The translations under genes and the position numbers were made by a program. From Paenibacillus doosanensis (lineage in GTDB: Bacteria > Bacillota > Bacilli > Paenibacillales > NBRC-103111), in NCBI RefSeq assembly GCF_025060755.1, contig NZ_JANYUY010000071.1, positions 1-37,140 of the forward strand: 37,140 nucleotides of DNA. Direction: 5' to 3'. Of the stretch, positions 26,456 through 35,800 are shown in pieces. The notes beneath the pieces are model-generated. The model was not told where the DNA came from and did no database searches. It worked only from the letters and a program-made list of their open reading frames with translations. Position 1 is the first letter of the stretch. Each line of letters opens with the position of its first letter.

Positions 26456-27415
26456 TCAATAAACGCCTTCTTCGCCGAAGCGTTTGGCCGTCCAGTTCGC
26501 CCAAACGACGAGCGCCAGTCCGATCACGGACTTGAACAGCCCTACCGCCGTCGTATAGCTGAACTGCCCTTGCTGAATGCCGTTGCGGTATACGTACGTC
26601 TCGAAGACGTCGGCGACGCCCGCGACCGCGCCGTTGGACATCAGGAACACCTGCTCGAAGCCGACGTCCATAATATGGCCCAGCCGCAAAATCAGCAAAA
26701 TCACGATGACATTGCGTATGCCCGGCAGCGTAATATGCCATATTTGTCTGATCCGGCTCGCGCCATCGATTTTGGCCGCTTCATACAGCTGCGAATCGAT
26801 GCCTGTCATCGCCGCCAAAAAAATGATCGTCCCCCAGCCGGTATCTTTCCAAATATTTTGCGCGGTCAATAGCCCCCAGAAATAATTCTCGTTGGTCAGA
26901 AAATCAATCTTGGCGTAGCCCATACGCTCCAGCATCATGTTAACGACTCCGCTGGACTGGGACAGGAGCAGGAACGTAATGCCCGCAATGATGACCCAGG
27001 ACAGAAAATGGGGCAAATACACGATGGACTGCACGGTCCGCTTCCAATATTTATTGCCCACCTCGTTCATGCACAAAGCCAGCACGATCGGCAAAGGGAA
27101 GAAGAACACCAGGCTCAAAAGGCTGATCATCATCGTGTTGCGGAATAAAATGTAAAAGCTCGGATTGGTGAAAAACCGGACGAAATGCTCCATGCCTACC
27201 CAGGCGCTGTTCCATACGCCCATATAAGGGGAATAATCTTGAAAAGCAATGATGATTCCCCACATCGGATAATACTTGAAGACAAGGAAGTACACGATTC
27301 CGGGCAAAACCAGCAAGTATAAATATTTGTCGCGTTTCAGATCGGACCAAAGCATCCGTCCGCTTCTCTGCTTCACGACTGCCTGAGACCTCAGCTTAGC
27401 CTCATCCATCGCCAT
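26456..27415 (-). CDS. lplB: ABC importer permease, LplB type
   Basis: A 319-residue permease starting MAMDEAKLRSQAVVKQRSG at ATG 27413-27415; GGGGAGG lies eight bases upstream, so a frame extension to 27544 is rejected. Six membrane segments begin with YLYLLVLPGIVYFLVFKYYP, a signature of LplB-type subunits. The EAA loop is LYEAAKIDGASRIRQIWHIT. It is the first gene of the second catabolic unit. Upstream are a 27-base-looped inverted repeat, repeat copy 1 and the terminator of the AraC-type regulator. Confidence 0.88.
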   Translation of the reverse strand: MAMDEAKLRSQAVVKQRSGRMLWSDLKRDKYLYLLVLPGIVYFLVFKYYPMWGIIIAFQDYSPYMGVWNSAWVGMEHFVRFFTNPSFYILFRNTMMISLLSLVFFFPLPIVLALCMNEVGNKYWKRTVQSIVYLPHFLSWVIIAGITFLLLSQSSGVVNMMLERMGYAKIDFLTNENYFWGLLTAQNIWKDTGWGTIIFLAAMTGIDSQLYEAAKIDGASRIRQIWHITLPGIRNVIVILLILRLGHIMDVGFEQVFLMSNGAVAGVADVFETYVYRNGIQQGQFSYTTAVGLFKSVIGLALVVWANWTAKRFGEEGVY

Positions 27416-27769
27416 CTCGCTTCCTCCCCTCTTAAACAAATGATATCGAACGCTTGCATCCCCGCTTCCCCCCTTTACACCGCGCAAGCTGCATTCGGAA
27501 TCAGCTGATACGCCCACTGTAAATCGCTTTCGTGCAAACGGCAATAATAATAAATTATCGCGATCCCGTGCAAAATTTCCGGCGATCGTCTTTTTTTCCG
27601 AGAGGTGAACAACGCCGACTGCGCATGCGAAAGCATCCTCCGATCGCTATTGTTCCCGGATTTCTTGAATAGTTCAGCCCGTGACACGGTTGAAATCCGG
27701 GAACAAAGGCGACCGCTCTGCTTCTCCGGATTGCCCTCGCTTGCTTCGTTTGCTTGTTCGTTCCCCGCA
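27416..27769. other. Leader region of the second catabolic operon
   Basis: About 350 bases without a supported gene. On the minus strand TTTGCACG occurs twice, 36 bases apart, around an AT-rich stretch (GCGATAATTTATTATTATT), a possible control region. A perfect 15-bp inverted repeat lies at 27650-27706. No riboswitch family was recognised. Confidence 0.4.
27650..27706. repeat. Perfect 15-bp inverted repeat, 27-base loop
   Basis: TTGTTCCCGGATTTC (27650-27664) and GAAATCCGGGAACAA (27692-27706) are exact reverse complements. No T run follows on either side. It could be a two-site operator or a stable RNA hairpin in the leader of the lplB operon. Confidence 0.7.
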
Positions 27770-28007
27770 GAACAAATCCCCCAAAAGCCATCCATGCCGC
27801 TACGCGGCACCACAGACAATGGAAATGGGGTACCAAGAGTAATTTCCAGGGTAGTGACGTGATGCTCTGAAGCTTATTCCGTCCGCATCCAGCCTAAGCT
27901 GGATCGGCGTCTAACCATTCCTCTGGGATCGTTCTATGGGTAGACTTTCCTTTCGGGGGAGAACCCGGATTTCCACAGGATATGGCTGCGCATCATTTCC
28001 TAAACAA
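27770..28007 (+). repeat. Dispersed structured repeat, copy 1 (with 67-bp insertion)
   Basis: This copy matches copies 2 and 3 over their full length of about 170 bp, except that 67 bases (27788-27854) are inserted after the CCCCCAAAAG start. Shared landmarks are GAACAAATCCCCCAAAAG, the hairpin ATCCAGC-CTAA-GCTGGAT, CCATTCCTCTGGGATCGTTC, and the end TGCGCATCATTTC. On the minus strand it begins directly after the T run of the terminator at 28010-28044. Confidence 0.85.
27788..27854. repeat. 67-bp insertion within repeat copy 1
   Basis: This segment is absent from the other two copies: 238 minus 67 gives exactly the 171 bases of copy 2. It contains a perfect small hairpin (TGCCGC-TAC-GCGGCA). 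No duplicated target bases are obvious. Confidence 0.7.
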
Positions 28008-28009
28008 TG

Positions 28010-28044
28010 AAAAAAGGCCCTCCGAAAAGCGGGGAGGACTTGGA
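28010..28044 (-). terminator. Terminator of the membrane-bound AraC regulator
   Basis: On the minus strand TCCTCC pairs with GGAGGG around a short loop and is followed by CCTTTTTTC. It lies just after the stop of the 787-residue regulator and ends directly at repeat copy 1. Confidence 0.65.
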
Positions 28045-28056
28045 AACATTTGGTCT

Positions 28057-30420
28057 TCAAAGGAATAACGGCTCGCTGCCCCTGTGCTTTTCGCGGTACT
28101 GCCTCGGGGTGATTCCTTCGCTTTTTTTAAATAGACGAATCAGATGCGACGGCTGGTAATGCAGCAGCTCGGCCACCTCGTTAATTTTCATATCGGTTTG
28201 CACAAGCAGCTCCTTGCATTTCTCCATGCGCAGCCGGATCACGTAATCGATAAAATTGATGCCGTTCATTTGCCGGAATACTTTGCTCAGCTTGGACGAG
28301 CTCATCTGCAGCTGTTCCGCGTACCTGTCCAGCGATATGTCGAGCAGCAGCTCCTGTTGAATCTGCGTCAGCAGCCGATCCATCAGCTCCCGCATCTGAT
28401 TGTCGTAAGCGACGGACAGCGTCTTGATAAAAGGCCGGATCAGCTTATATTGAAACCATTCGACGATCTGCCGCTCTTCCGACAGCTGCATCAGCTGCTC
28501 GTACAGATGGGCGCCTTCATACAAGTCGTACAAGTTCACGTCATGCTTAAGGATGGCGTCGTGCAGCGAGCCGAGCAGCTTCATCATCCCTTGGTGCACC
28601 ATGAATTCGGTGCTGTTATCGCGCTGCAGCTCCTTCATAAACTCGCGGATCAGCCGGACCGCCTCTTCCTCCAGTCCCATGCTGACCGCATGCACGATCT
28701 CCCGCTCCAAATTCGCCGGAAAATGCTTGTTATGCGCCGTCTCCACCCTGATGTGATTCATATCCAGCAGCTGATTGGACGTGTGCAGATCGCGGAACCG
28801 CAGCGCTTTGCGCGTCTGATCCAGCACGTGGGGCATCTCCAGGATCGAATCGGATAATTTGCCCGTTACGATCGTGACCTTCAGCCGCAGAACATTGTTG
28901 ACCGCAGCGATATAATCATGGGCCAGCTTGTTGATGAACGCTTTGGCCGCCTCGTTCGAGCAGCTTGCATCCAGCGCGAGCAAAGCGCCGATCGACAAGT
29001 CCTGAAAATGGATAACATGAACCTTGCTCATTTCGGCGGAACAAAGCTCGGCCAAAATATTCGACGCCGCATAAGTAATCAGCTGCTCATCCCGGTCCGT
29101 GCATTTGCCGCCGAGCTCGGACAGGCCGTGCAATTGGGCCGCCAAGACAACGAAGCGCCGATCGTCCGCATCCCAATCCAGCTGCCGCAGCTTCTCCAGA
29201 ATCTCCCGTTCCGAGTGATTGTACAGATTGCCCTGCAGAAACTGCAGCAGGAAGCTTTCGCGCAGCGCCGGAATCGATTGCTTCATTTTAGCGGAAAGCG
29301 TTTTCCTTTCTTCCAGCAGCTGTCTCCACTGGTTTTCCATATAGGTGATTTCGTCCTTCTCCTCGATCCTCCCGTTTCTCGGAGCTTCGAACAAACGTTT
29401 CAGCCGCGCGATGGGCGCATACATCGTATTGGATGCGAACCAGGACAGCAGCAGCCCGATCGTCAACGCCGTCACGCTGATCCACAGAATGAGCATGGAC
29501 AGATCCGTCACCGGAGCGGTGACCTGGGAGAGCGGCGTAGCCGATACGACGGTCCATTTGCTGCCCAGCTTGGCGATCTTCTCGTACGATACGGAGTAGC
29601 TGCTGCGGTCCCATTCGTACTTGAACATGTTTTCGGTGCTGTTGTCGTTCATAATCTTTTCTTTGAGCGCGGCCTTCAGCCCTTCCGGCTCCCGCGCGCC
29701 GTCCGCCGGCCCGGAAGCCGTCAAATCGTCCCCATTCTCGTTGAACAGAAAAGAAACCCCTTCTCCTGAAACGAGCTTCTGCACCATCATATTCAATTTG
29801 CCCTGATTCAAATAAATGATAAATGCGCCGAACGAACCGTACAATTGACCGCCGGGAAGCTTAATCACGATCGCTTTGTACTTCGAACCCGGCTCGTTTA
29901 TTTTTCTCAGGCTGTAATTCCAATAAATCGTCCGTTCTTTATCGAGCAGGGAATTGAGCAGCGCCAAATCTTCGTCCGAGCGAATCGTTTGAAATCCGAT
30001 CTCGTCCCCGAGCAATTTATCCGAACCGCGCAAATATAAATTGACGCTGTCGATCAGCGAATTGGATTCCGTCATCATTGAGAACGATTTCATAAGTTCG
30101 TTCGTTCGCGGAAAGTCCTGTACAAAATCCATCTGCTGCAGCGATTCGTCCAAGCTTCGGTCAAAGGCGAGCCGGACAACCGAATGCTCCAAATTGGTCA
30201 TATAATCGTTCCATTGTTGGATGGACTGGCTCATCTGATTCTGATGCGCTTTATTCATCTCTTCTTCGATCCGTGCGGTTCCCAGCACATACAGCAGAAT
30301 ACCGATGAAAGCGATCGGAATGCTTGTAATCAGAAGAACCAAGCTTAAGTTTTTCCAAAAAAGAACGCCTCTGTTTTTACCGACCGGTCCGCTCATCCGC
30401 TCACACCTTCTTTTTAACAT
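28057..30420 (-). CDS. Membrane-anchored AraC-type regulator with extracellular sensor
   Basis: A 787-residue protein. A membrane segment at about 20-45 and a second at about 305-327 enclose an extracellular sensor region of the dCache type. A long linker follows, with a divergent GGDEF-like central region as in YtdP relatives, and the C-terminal AraC HTH pair starts at about 685 (SLDRYAEQLQMSSSKLSKVF, then INEVAELLHYQPSHLIRLF). Such one-component regulators sense a ligand outside the cell and activate neighbouring lpl-type importers, so lplB-lplC and the following genes are the likely targets. The start has GGGGGAG four to five bases upstream; a second ATG eight codons on is possible. It is divergent from the second AraC gene. 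Confidence 0.85.
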   Translation of the reverse strand: MLKRRCERMSGPVGKNRGVLFWKNLSLVLLITSIPIAFIGILLYVLGTARIEEEMNKAHQNQMSQSIQQWNDYMTNLEHSVVRLAFDRSLDESLQQMDFVQDFPRTNELMKSFSMMTESNSLIDSVNLYLRGSDKLLGDEIGFQTIRSDEDLALLNSLLDKERTIYWNYSLRKINEPGSKYKAIVIKLPGGQLYGSFGAFIIYLNQGKLNMMVQKLVSGEGVSFLFNENGDDLTASGPADGAREPEGLKAALKEKIMNDNSTENMFKYEWDRSSYSVSYEKIAKLGSKWTVVSATPLSQVTAPVTDLSMLILWISVTALTIGLLLSWFASNTMYAPIARLKRLFEAPRNGRIEEKDEITYMENQWRQLLEERKTLSAKMKQSIPALRESFLLQFLQGNLYNHSEREILEKLRQLDWDADDRRFVVLAAQLHGLSELGGKCTDRDEQLITYAASNILAELCSAEMSKVHVIHFQDLSIGALLALDASCSNEAAKAFINKLAHDYIAAVNNVLRLKVTIVTGKLSDSILEMPHVLDQTRKALRFRDLHTSNQLLDMNHIRVETAHNKHFPANLEREIVHAVSMGLEEEAVRLIREFMKELQRDNSTEFMVHQGMMKLLGSLHDAILKHDVNLYDLYEGAHLYEQLMQLSEERQIVEWFQYKLIRPFIKTLSVAYDNQMRELMDRLLTQIQQELLLDISLDRYAEQLQMSSSKLSKVFRQMNGINFIDYVIRLRMEKCKELLVQTDMKINEVAELLHYQPSHLIRLFKKSEGITPRQYREKHRGSEPLFL

Positions 30421-30437
30421 AGACTCCCCCGGTTACC

Positions 30438-30466
30438 TTGAGTATAGTGCTTGCCTAGAATATAAC
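30438..30466 (+). promoter_or_regulatory. Possible promoter for the plus-strand AraC gene
   Basis: TTGAGT (30438-30443), a 17-base spacer and TATAAC (30461-30466) lie in the divergent space between the two regulators, about 170 bases before the plus-strand start. The leader would be long. Confidence 0.35.
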
Positions 30467-30636
30467 ATGGGATGTCCGGAAGCAATATGTTCAAATACAA
30501 CAACAATTTATCCGATCGCAACATTGCTGCAAGCGAACAACGTACTGCGTGCGTATCGCAAATATTCTTTACTTAAGCTCGCAAATTGCCCTATCATGTA
30601 CTTATCACACAAAAGTTACGGAAGGAGCGCTTCGAG

Positions 30637-31491
30637 GTGCTGCAGTTTATTGCTCCCCCTATGCCCCACTATATCGTCAGCGGAGAAGATATCTATTCCA
30701 TAGGAGGCAAACATGCCAACCGCTCGAACATCGGTGTCTTCGATCTGATTGTCGTCACCCGGGGAAGCTTATTCCTCGAAGAAGGCAGCATGGCTCTGCC
30801 TGTTCCGGCAGGATCTTACGCGCTGCTGCGGCCGGATCGAGTTCACCGCACCGCGATGCCCTGCAGCGAAGAAACCCATTTTTACTGGCTGCACTTTCAG
30901 ACGCTGGGCCGCTGGTTCGAAGCGGAGGAGAAGCCGCTACCCCCGTCCTTGCTCGAAACGGAGCCTTATGCCCGGATTGAATATTTCTCCTTTTATTTGC
31001 AGCGAAGCGGTAAGCTGCGAATGCCCTCCCTTGTCTTCGATGCATTCCGTCATCTCCTGCAACTCGGCACGGAACCTTCCCCTCTGGCGCTCTATAAGCA
31101 GCAGCAGCTGTTTCATGAGATTCTCCTGCACCTTCAGGAGGAAGACGAAACCCGGGGCGACCGCCCATATGAACGGGTCGCAGAGAAAGCGGCCGTCTAT
31201 TTGCGGCGTCATTACAAAGAACCGTTGTCCTATCAGCGTCTCGCCGAGGAGTTGCATTTCCACCAGAACCATATCGCTCTCTGCATGAAAAAAACGTTCG
31301 GCTGCACGCCTCTCGGCTACGTTACCCGTTATCGGGTGGAGATGGCCAAGCGGCTGCTGATTCACACCGATGACCCGATCGGCCGCATTGCGGAGGAAAC
31401 CGGCTTCGGCTCCTTCCCTTACTTCGTTCGCTGCTTCACCAAGCATGTCGGCGTGCAGCCCAGAGCGTTCCGGATGGAGCACAGGGTGTAA
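30637..31491 (+). CDS. AraC-family cupin regulator
   Basis: GTG at 30637 has GAAGGAG nine bases upstream and gives 284 residues; an earlier TTG at 30586 lacks support. The N-terminal cupin-like sensing domain (about 1-130) has VVTRGSLFLEEG and PAGSYALLRPDRVHRT, typical of sugar-responsive AraC proteins. The C-terminal HTH pair (about 185-284) holds SYQRLAEELHFHQNHIALCM and IGRIAEETGFGSFPYFVRCF. It is the only gene of the right half on the plus strand and is divergent from the membrane-anchored regulator. It probably controls the lpl/esterase unit or the PL11 lyase in response to a breakdown product. Confidence 0.85.
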   Translation: MLQFIAPPMPHYIVSGEDIYSIGGKHANRSNIGVFDLIVVTRGSLFLEEGSMALPVPAGSYALLRPDRVHRTAMPCSEETHFYWLHFQTLGRWFEAEEKPLPPSLLETEPYARIEYFSFYLQRSGKLRMPSLVFDAFRHLLQLGTEPSPLALYKQQQLFHEILLHLQEEDETRGDRPYERVAEKAAVYLRRHYKEPLSYQRLAEELHFHQNHIALCMKKTFGCTPLGYVTRYRVEMAKRLLIHTDDPIGRIAEETGFGSFPYFVRCFTKHVGVQPRAFRMEHRV

Positions 31492-31675
31492 AAGCGGGCC
31501 GCTGCCATAAGAAAGGGCGAGCCGACCGCAGCGCGGCGGAAGCAGGACGGTTAGCCGTTATCGCCCACTTTCTCGCCTGCAAGCGGTTTCGCAGGACCAA
31601 CCGTACCGGGCCCCAGTCATAAGCCGCCGGATTTTTTCTATATATAGCGCTTTCAAACGGCCGTCTCATCACATG

Positions 31676-31699
31676 CAGAAACCGCCCACAAGGAGCGGC
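31676..31699 (-). terminator. Possible terminator of the rhomboid gene
   Basis: On the minus strand CCGCTC pairs with GGGCGG (one G-U pair) and TTTCTG follows. It lies about 70 bases after the rhomboid stop. Confidence 0.35.
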
Positions 31700-31768
31700 T
31701 TTGGTTTGCGCTTCGGCACGCAGTGAGCCTGCTTATTGCACAAGCGCTTGCTTATTACACAGTCGCAG

Positions 31769-32407
31769 CTACGGCATTTCTTGTTCCCGCTCGTCATCCG
31801 GCCGCCGTCTGCGCTTGACGAACAGCGTCATCAATGCCGATACTGCGAACCCTCCGACGAAGCCGCCCGCATGGGCGTAAAGGTCGACATTCGGAATAAT
31901 CAGCGAGTAGACGAAGCCGATGATGACGATTGTACGCACCGTCTGCTTCGTTTGGTAATCGATTAAGTCTTTGCGGAATATCGATAAGTACAAATAAGCC
32001 GCGTATACGCCGTAAATCGCCCCCGACGCTCCCGCCCCGATATAGTAATCGGAATGCAGCCAAGCGCTGACGATATTGGCGATGATTCCGCACAAAAGAT
32101 AAAACGGCGCATACCTCAGCGAGCCGAGCAGCCGTTCGAGCGGCGCCGCGAATACGTACAAGGCGAAGCTGTTAAACAGCAAATGCTCGAAGCCGATATG
32201 GATAAAGATCGAAGTGACATACCGCCACAGCTCAGGCTCCATTCCAGGCAGATCGAACATCGCCCCGAACCGGATTAACGTTGCGTTGCTTTTCGACGAG
32301 CCGTACCAGGTCATCGCCGCCATAACCAGCACATTTATGATGATGATTGCCGTGGTGACAGGATATAGGCGCACATATTGCTTCAGGCTCTCTCTTCGGA
32401 CGAACAA
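31769..32407 (-). CDS. Rhomboid-family intramembrane serine protease
   Basis: A 212-residue protein with six predicted membrane segments. The catalytic Ser is S128 in GAGASGAIYG and its His partner H179 in YAHAGGFVGG; HIGFEHLLFNSFAL carries H75 and N79, which form the oxyanion site. It cleaves membrane-spanning substrates within the membrane. The start is TTG with AAGAGGGG close upstream; a later start cannot be excluded. It stands between repeat copy 2 and the AraC gene and has no evident link to sugar use, so it may be a housekeeping gene beside a variable region. Confidence 0.88.
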   Translation of the reverse strand: MFVRRESLKQYVRLYPVTTAIIIINVLVMAAMTWYGSSKSNATLIRFGAMFDLPGMEPELWRYVTSIFIHIGFEHLLFNSFALYVFAAPLERLLGSLRYAPFYLLCGIIANIVSAWLHSDYYIGAGASGAIYGVYAAYLYLSIFRKDLIDYQTKQTVRTIVIIGFVYSLIIPNVDLYAHAGGFVGGFAVSALMTLFVKRRRRPDDEREQEMP

Positions 32408-32566
32408 TACCCCTCTTCCTTTCCGTTGCGAATCTCTCAGGCAGCCGCCTGCTGCAAAAATCGCGCAGCCTATGGCTTGCCGGCCAAGCGGCAGGCGGCG
32501 TGCCCGTAAAGTCTAAGCACATTATAGACGTTTCTTCGTCTTCATACAACAATCGGCAGAAACGCG

Positions 32567-32737
32567 GAACAAATCCCCCAAAAGTGACGTGGTGCTCTGA
32601 AGCTTATTCCGTCCGCATCCAGCCTAAGCTGGATCGGCGTCTAACCATTCCTCTGGGATCGTTCTATGGGTAGACTTTACTTTCGGGGCAGCCCCCGGAT
32701 TTCCACAGGATGTTGCTGCGCATCATTTCTTAAACAA
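32567..32737 (+). repeat. Dispersed structured repeat, copy 2
   Basis: 171 bases, the most compact copy. It starts GAACAAATCCCCCAAAAGTG and ends in TAAACAA. The outer inverted pair is CCCCAAAAGT / ACTTTCGGGG (one mismatch); the inner hairpin ATCCAGC-CTAA-GCTGGAT is perfect. On the minus strand it begins at the end of the T run of the PL11 terminator. Confidence 0.88.
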
Positions 32738-32790
32738 CAAAAAAAACAGAAGCTTAAGCCCGGACAGGCTGTCCGAGCTAAGCTTCTGTT
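32738..32790 (-). terminator. Intrinsic terminator of the PL11 gene
   Basis: AACAGAAGCTTA and CGGACAG on one side pair with CTGTCCG and TAAGCTTCTGTT on the other, a stem of about 20 bp with one small bulge, followed on the minus strand by TTTTTTTT. It lies 14 bases after the stop codon. Confidence 0.88.
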
Positions 32791-32803
32791 GCAACGCTTT
32801 GCC

Positions 32804-35800
32804 CTACGGGCTCACTTTCACCGATATCGCATCGCTCTTCGTTGAGCCGGCGTCGTTAACGAGCTCGGCGACATACTGATAAGCGCCTGCGCTTCGCCCT
32901 CTGACCTTGGTCACGGCCGATTGGGCCGAAGGCGTAGAGGGTACGAGAGACTGCGTATCGATAAGCACTCCGTTCTCGTACAATCTGTACGATTTCGCAT
33001 TCGTTCCCCACCACAGATCCATGCGAATATCGTAATTGCCGTCCCCGTCCCAATTATCGTGGGACAGCACCGCTTTGGCCGGGTTGGCCTGGTTGACCTG
33101 AACGGTCAGCGGCTCGCACGGCGTCGTTCCGTAACGATTGATCAGCTCGCAAGTATAGCGGTACGTTCCGTTCGGCTTCCCGTGAATGGCGGTAGTGACG
33201 GCTTGAGCGTTCGGCGAATGATCGCCGAGCGTCCTCGACTCTACGAGGCGGCCGTCTTCGTACAGCTTATAGACAGTGCCGTTATTGCCCCACCACACAT
33301 TCATCGTGATGTTATAGTCGCCGTCCAGCAAACCGGTATCGTAGCCGTTATCGCTCGACAATACGCCTTTGGCCGGCGCTCCGTCGGCAGAGCCGCCCGG
33401 GATGCCGATCGTCACCGTCATCGATCCCGCCGCTCCCGAACCGTCCGCGGCCGTCGCCACCGCCAGCACCGTTCCCGGAGCCAGCACCTGCAGCAGGCCG
33501 TTCGCATCGATGGAGGCGATGGCGGTCTGCGTCCCGTCCGGCGACTGTACGCTCCATGTAACCGCCTTGTTCGAAGCCGCCGCGGGCGCCACTGTCGCCT
33601 GAAGCTGCAGCGACTCTCCGGCCAAGACCTCGCTCGACGGCGCGGATACGGTCACGGCAGACGCCTTAAGCGGCACGCGCTCGATGCTTGGAACCGGCGG
33701 CTCGCTCATGCCGTCTCCGAGATAGAAGCTGGGATGAGGAGGCTGGTTGTAGGCTACGTTTTGCCAGGCGACGGACAAGCGGTACTCCGGATCGTCCATC
33801 AGCGTATACAGCCGATGCGGGGTAACGGCCGTCGTCGTATAAATTCGCAGAGCGCTGCTGTCCTCGGTGCGCCATACGGCCTCTTCCCGCCAATCGCCGA
33901 ACAAGTCGGCCTGCAAGGACGGATTGCCTTTGGTCGTATTGTTGGAATTCGTGCCGACGGCGGTCAATAGTCTTACCGACTTCTGATTCACGTAGTCCCA
34001 TTTGTCGATATTACCGACGCCTATCGGGTCTTTCCAATCATGATCGAGCAGTTCGCGAAGCAAGTCGCCGTCCCACCAAATACCGAAGTTGACCGACGGC
34101 CTGGAGCTGCTGATCTTCTCGCCTTTGGTCGTATAGATGCCGCCCGCGTCGCCGGTCGCCCACATTTCCTCTCCCAGGTAGCGCGGATCGATGTCCGCGG
34201 ACATCCCCCTGCCGACATCGTAATTGGTAGGCACGCCCCAGATGAGCTCGCCGGTCTCCGCGTCCCGGAATTCCAATCCGGCCGGATTCGGATATTCTTC
34301 GTGAACGCCGAAATATTCCATCCCCGGGCGGCTCGGGTCCAAATCGCCCAAATGCATCGCATCCCCATGGCCAAGCCCCGTCGAGTACAAGATCGTTCCG
34401 TCGTCGTCAATCGCCATGGCCCCGTACGTGATCTCGTCCTTGCCGTCGTGATCGACGTCCGCCACGGATAAATTATGATTGCCTTGTCCCGTATAAGCGG
34501 CGTTGCCGGGATCGTTCGTATCGAACTTCCACAGCTTCGTCAATTTCCCGTCGCGCCAATTGTAGGCTACCAGAACCGTACGGGTATAATAGCCTCTGGC
34601 CATAACTAGGCTCGGCCGCTCTCCGTCAAGATAAGCGATCGCCGCCAGAAACCGGTCGACCCGGTTGCCATAGCTGTCGCCCCAGCTCGACACGCTGCCG
34701 CGGGGCGGGTCATAGTCCGTCGTTACCATAGCCGCGCCGGTCTCCCCGTTAAAAATCGTCAAATATTCCGGTCCGCTCAAAATATAGCCGCTCGAATTGC
34801 GGTAGTCGGCGGAGGCGTCTCCTATCACCTGCCCGGCGCCGTCTATCGTGCCGTCGGCCGTCTTGAACGCCACCTCGGCTTTGCCGTCGCCGTCCAGATC
34901 GTATACCATGAACTGCGTATAATGGGCTCCGGCGCGGATGTTGCGGCCCAGATCGATCCGCCATAGACGGGTTCCGTCGAGCTTGTAGGCGTCGATATAG
35001 ACGTTGCCGGTATAGCCGGACTGCGAGTTGTCCTTGGAATTGGAAGGGTCCCATTTCACGATGAGCTCCAGCTTCCCGTCGCCGTCGAGATCGCCTACGC
35101 TGGCGTCGTTCGCGCGGTACGTATAAGCCTCTCCCGCAGGCGTGACTCCGTCGTCCGGCTTTTGCAGAGGAACGTCCAAATACTGGTCGTTCCATACTCC
35201 GAACGTTTCGCCTTGGCGCTCCTCGGCGCCGTTCACAACGGCGCGTACCTCATACGCGTCGGCCGCCGTGCCGCCTGCATCCAAATAATTGGTGCTGTCC
35301 GTTATCGGCTGCGAGTTGATCTTCTGCCCGTTGCGGTACAGGTTAAATGCAATGCTCTTCGGATCGGTTCCGAACAATCGCCAGCCCGTATAAACCCCTC
35401 CGTCCACCTTGACCGCTACCGGACTGCGGTCCAGCGTCTCCATCTGACGCTTCAGCGTCGTCACGGCAGGCACGGCCAGCACTTCGGACGGAGCCGATAC
35501 GCCTCCCGTATTGACCGCCGTCACCCGGTAATAATAAGCCATCGTCGTAAATACGTCGTTGTCGGTATATTCGGCGGCGTTCACCGTCGCTATCGTCGCG
35601 AACGGTCCCTGTTCGCTCCGGGCACGCTGCACTTGATACTGGAGCGTCCCGGGAACTTCGTTCCAGCGGAGCGTGAGCCGGGTCTTGGCCGCGTCGGTTA
35701 CAGCAAGCCCCGTCGGGGCCGCAGGCGGCTGCACGGCGGGATCGCGTACCGTCACCGAAACGGAATCGCTCGGCGACGACTCGATATTTTGGTTCAGCAG

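Larger units (their letters stand above)
32408..32803. other. Gene-free stretch with repeat copy 2 and the PL11 terminator
   Basis: About 400 bases between the PL11 stop and the rhomboid start. They hold the PL11 terminator, repeat copy 2 and the rhomboid leader. No gene is supported. Confidence 0.5.

Noticed and set aside
27480-27530. cre-like site in the lplB leader
   Set aside because: CGAAAGCGATTTAC misses several fixed positions of the cre consensus, unlike the full match before the PL11 gene.
27475-27836. Two overlapping minus-strand frames of 93-114 codons before lplB
   Set aside because: They run through repeat copy 1 and the inverted repeat, have no motif and no ribosome binding site; the lplB start at 27415 has one.
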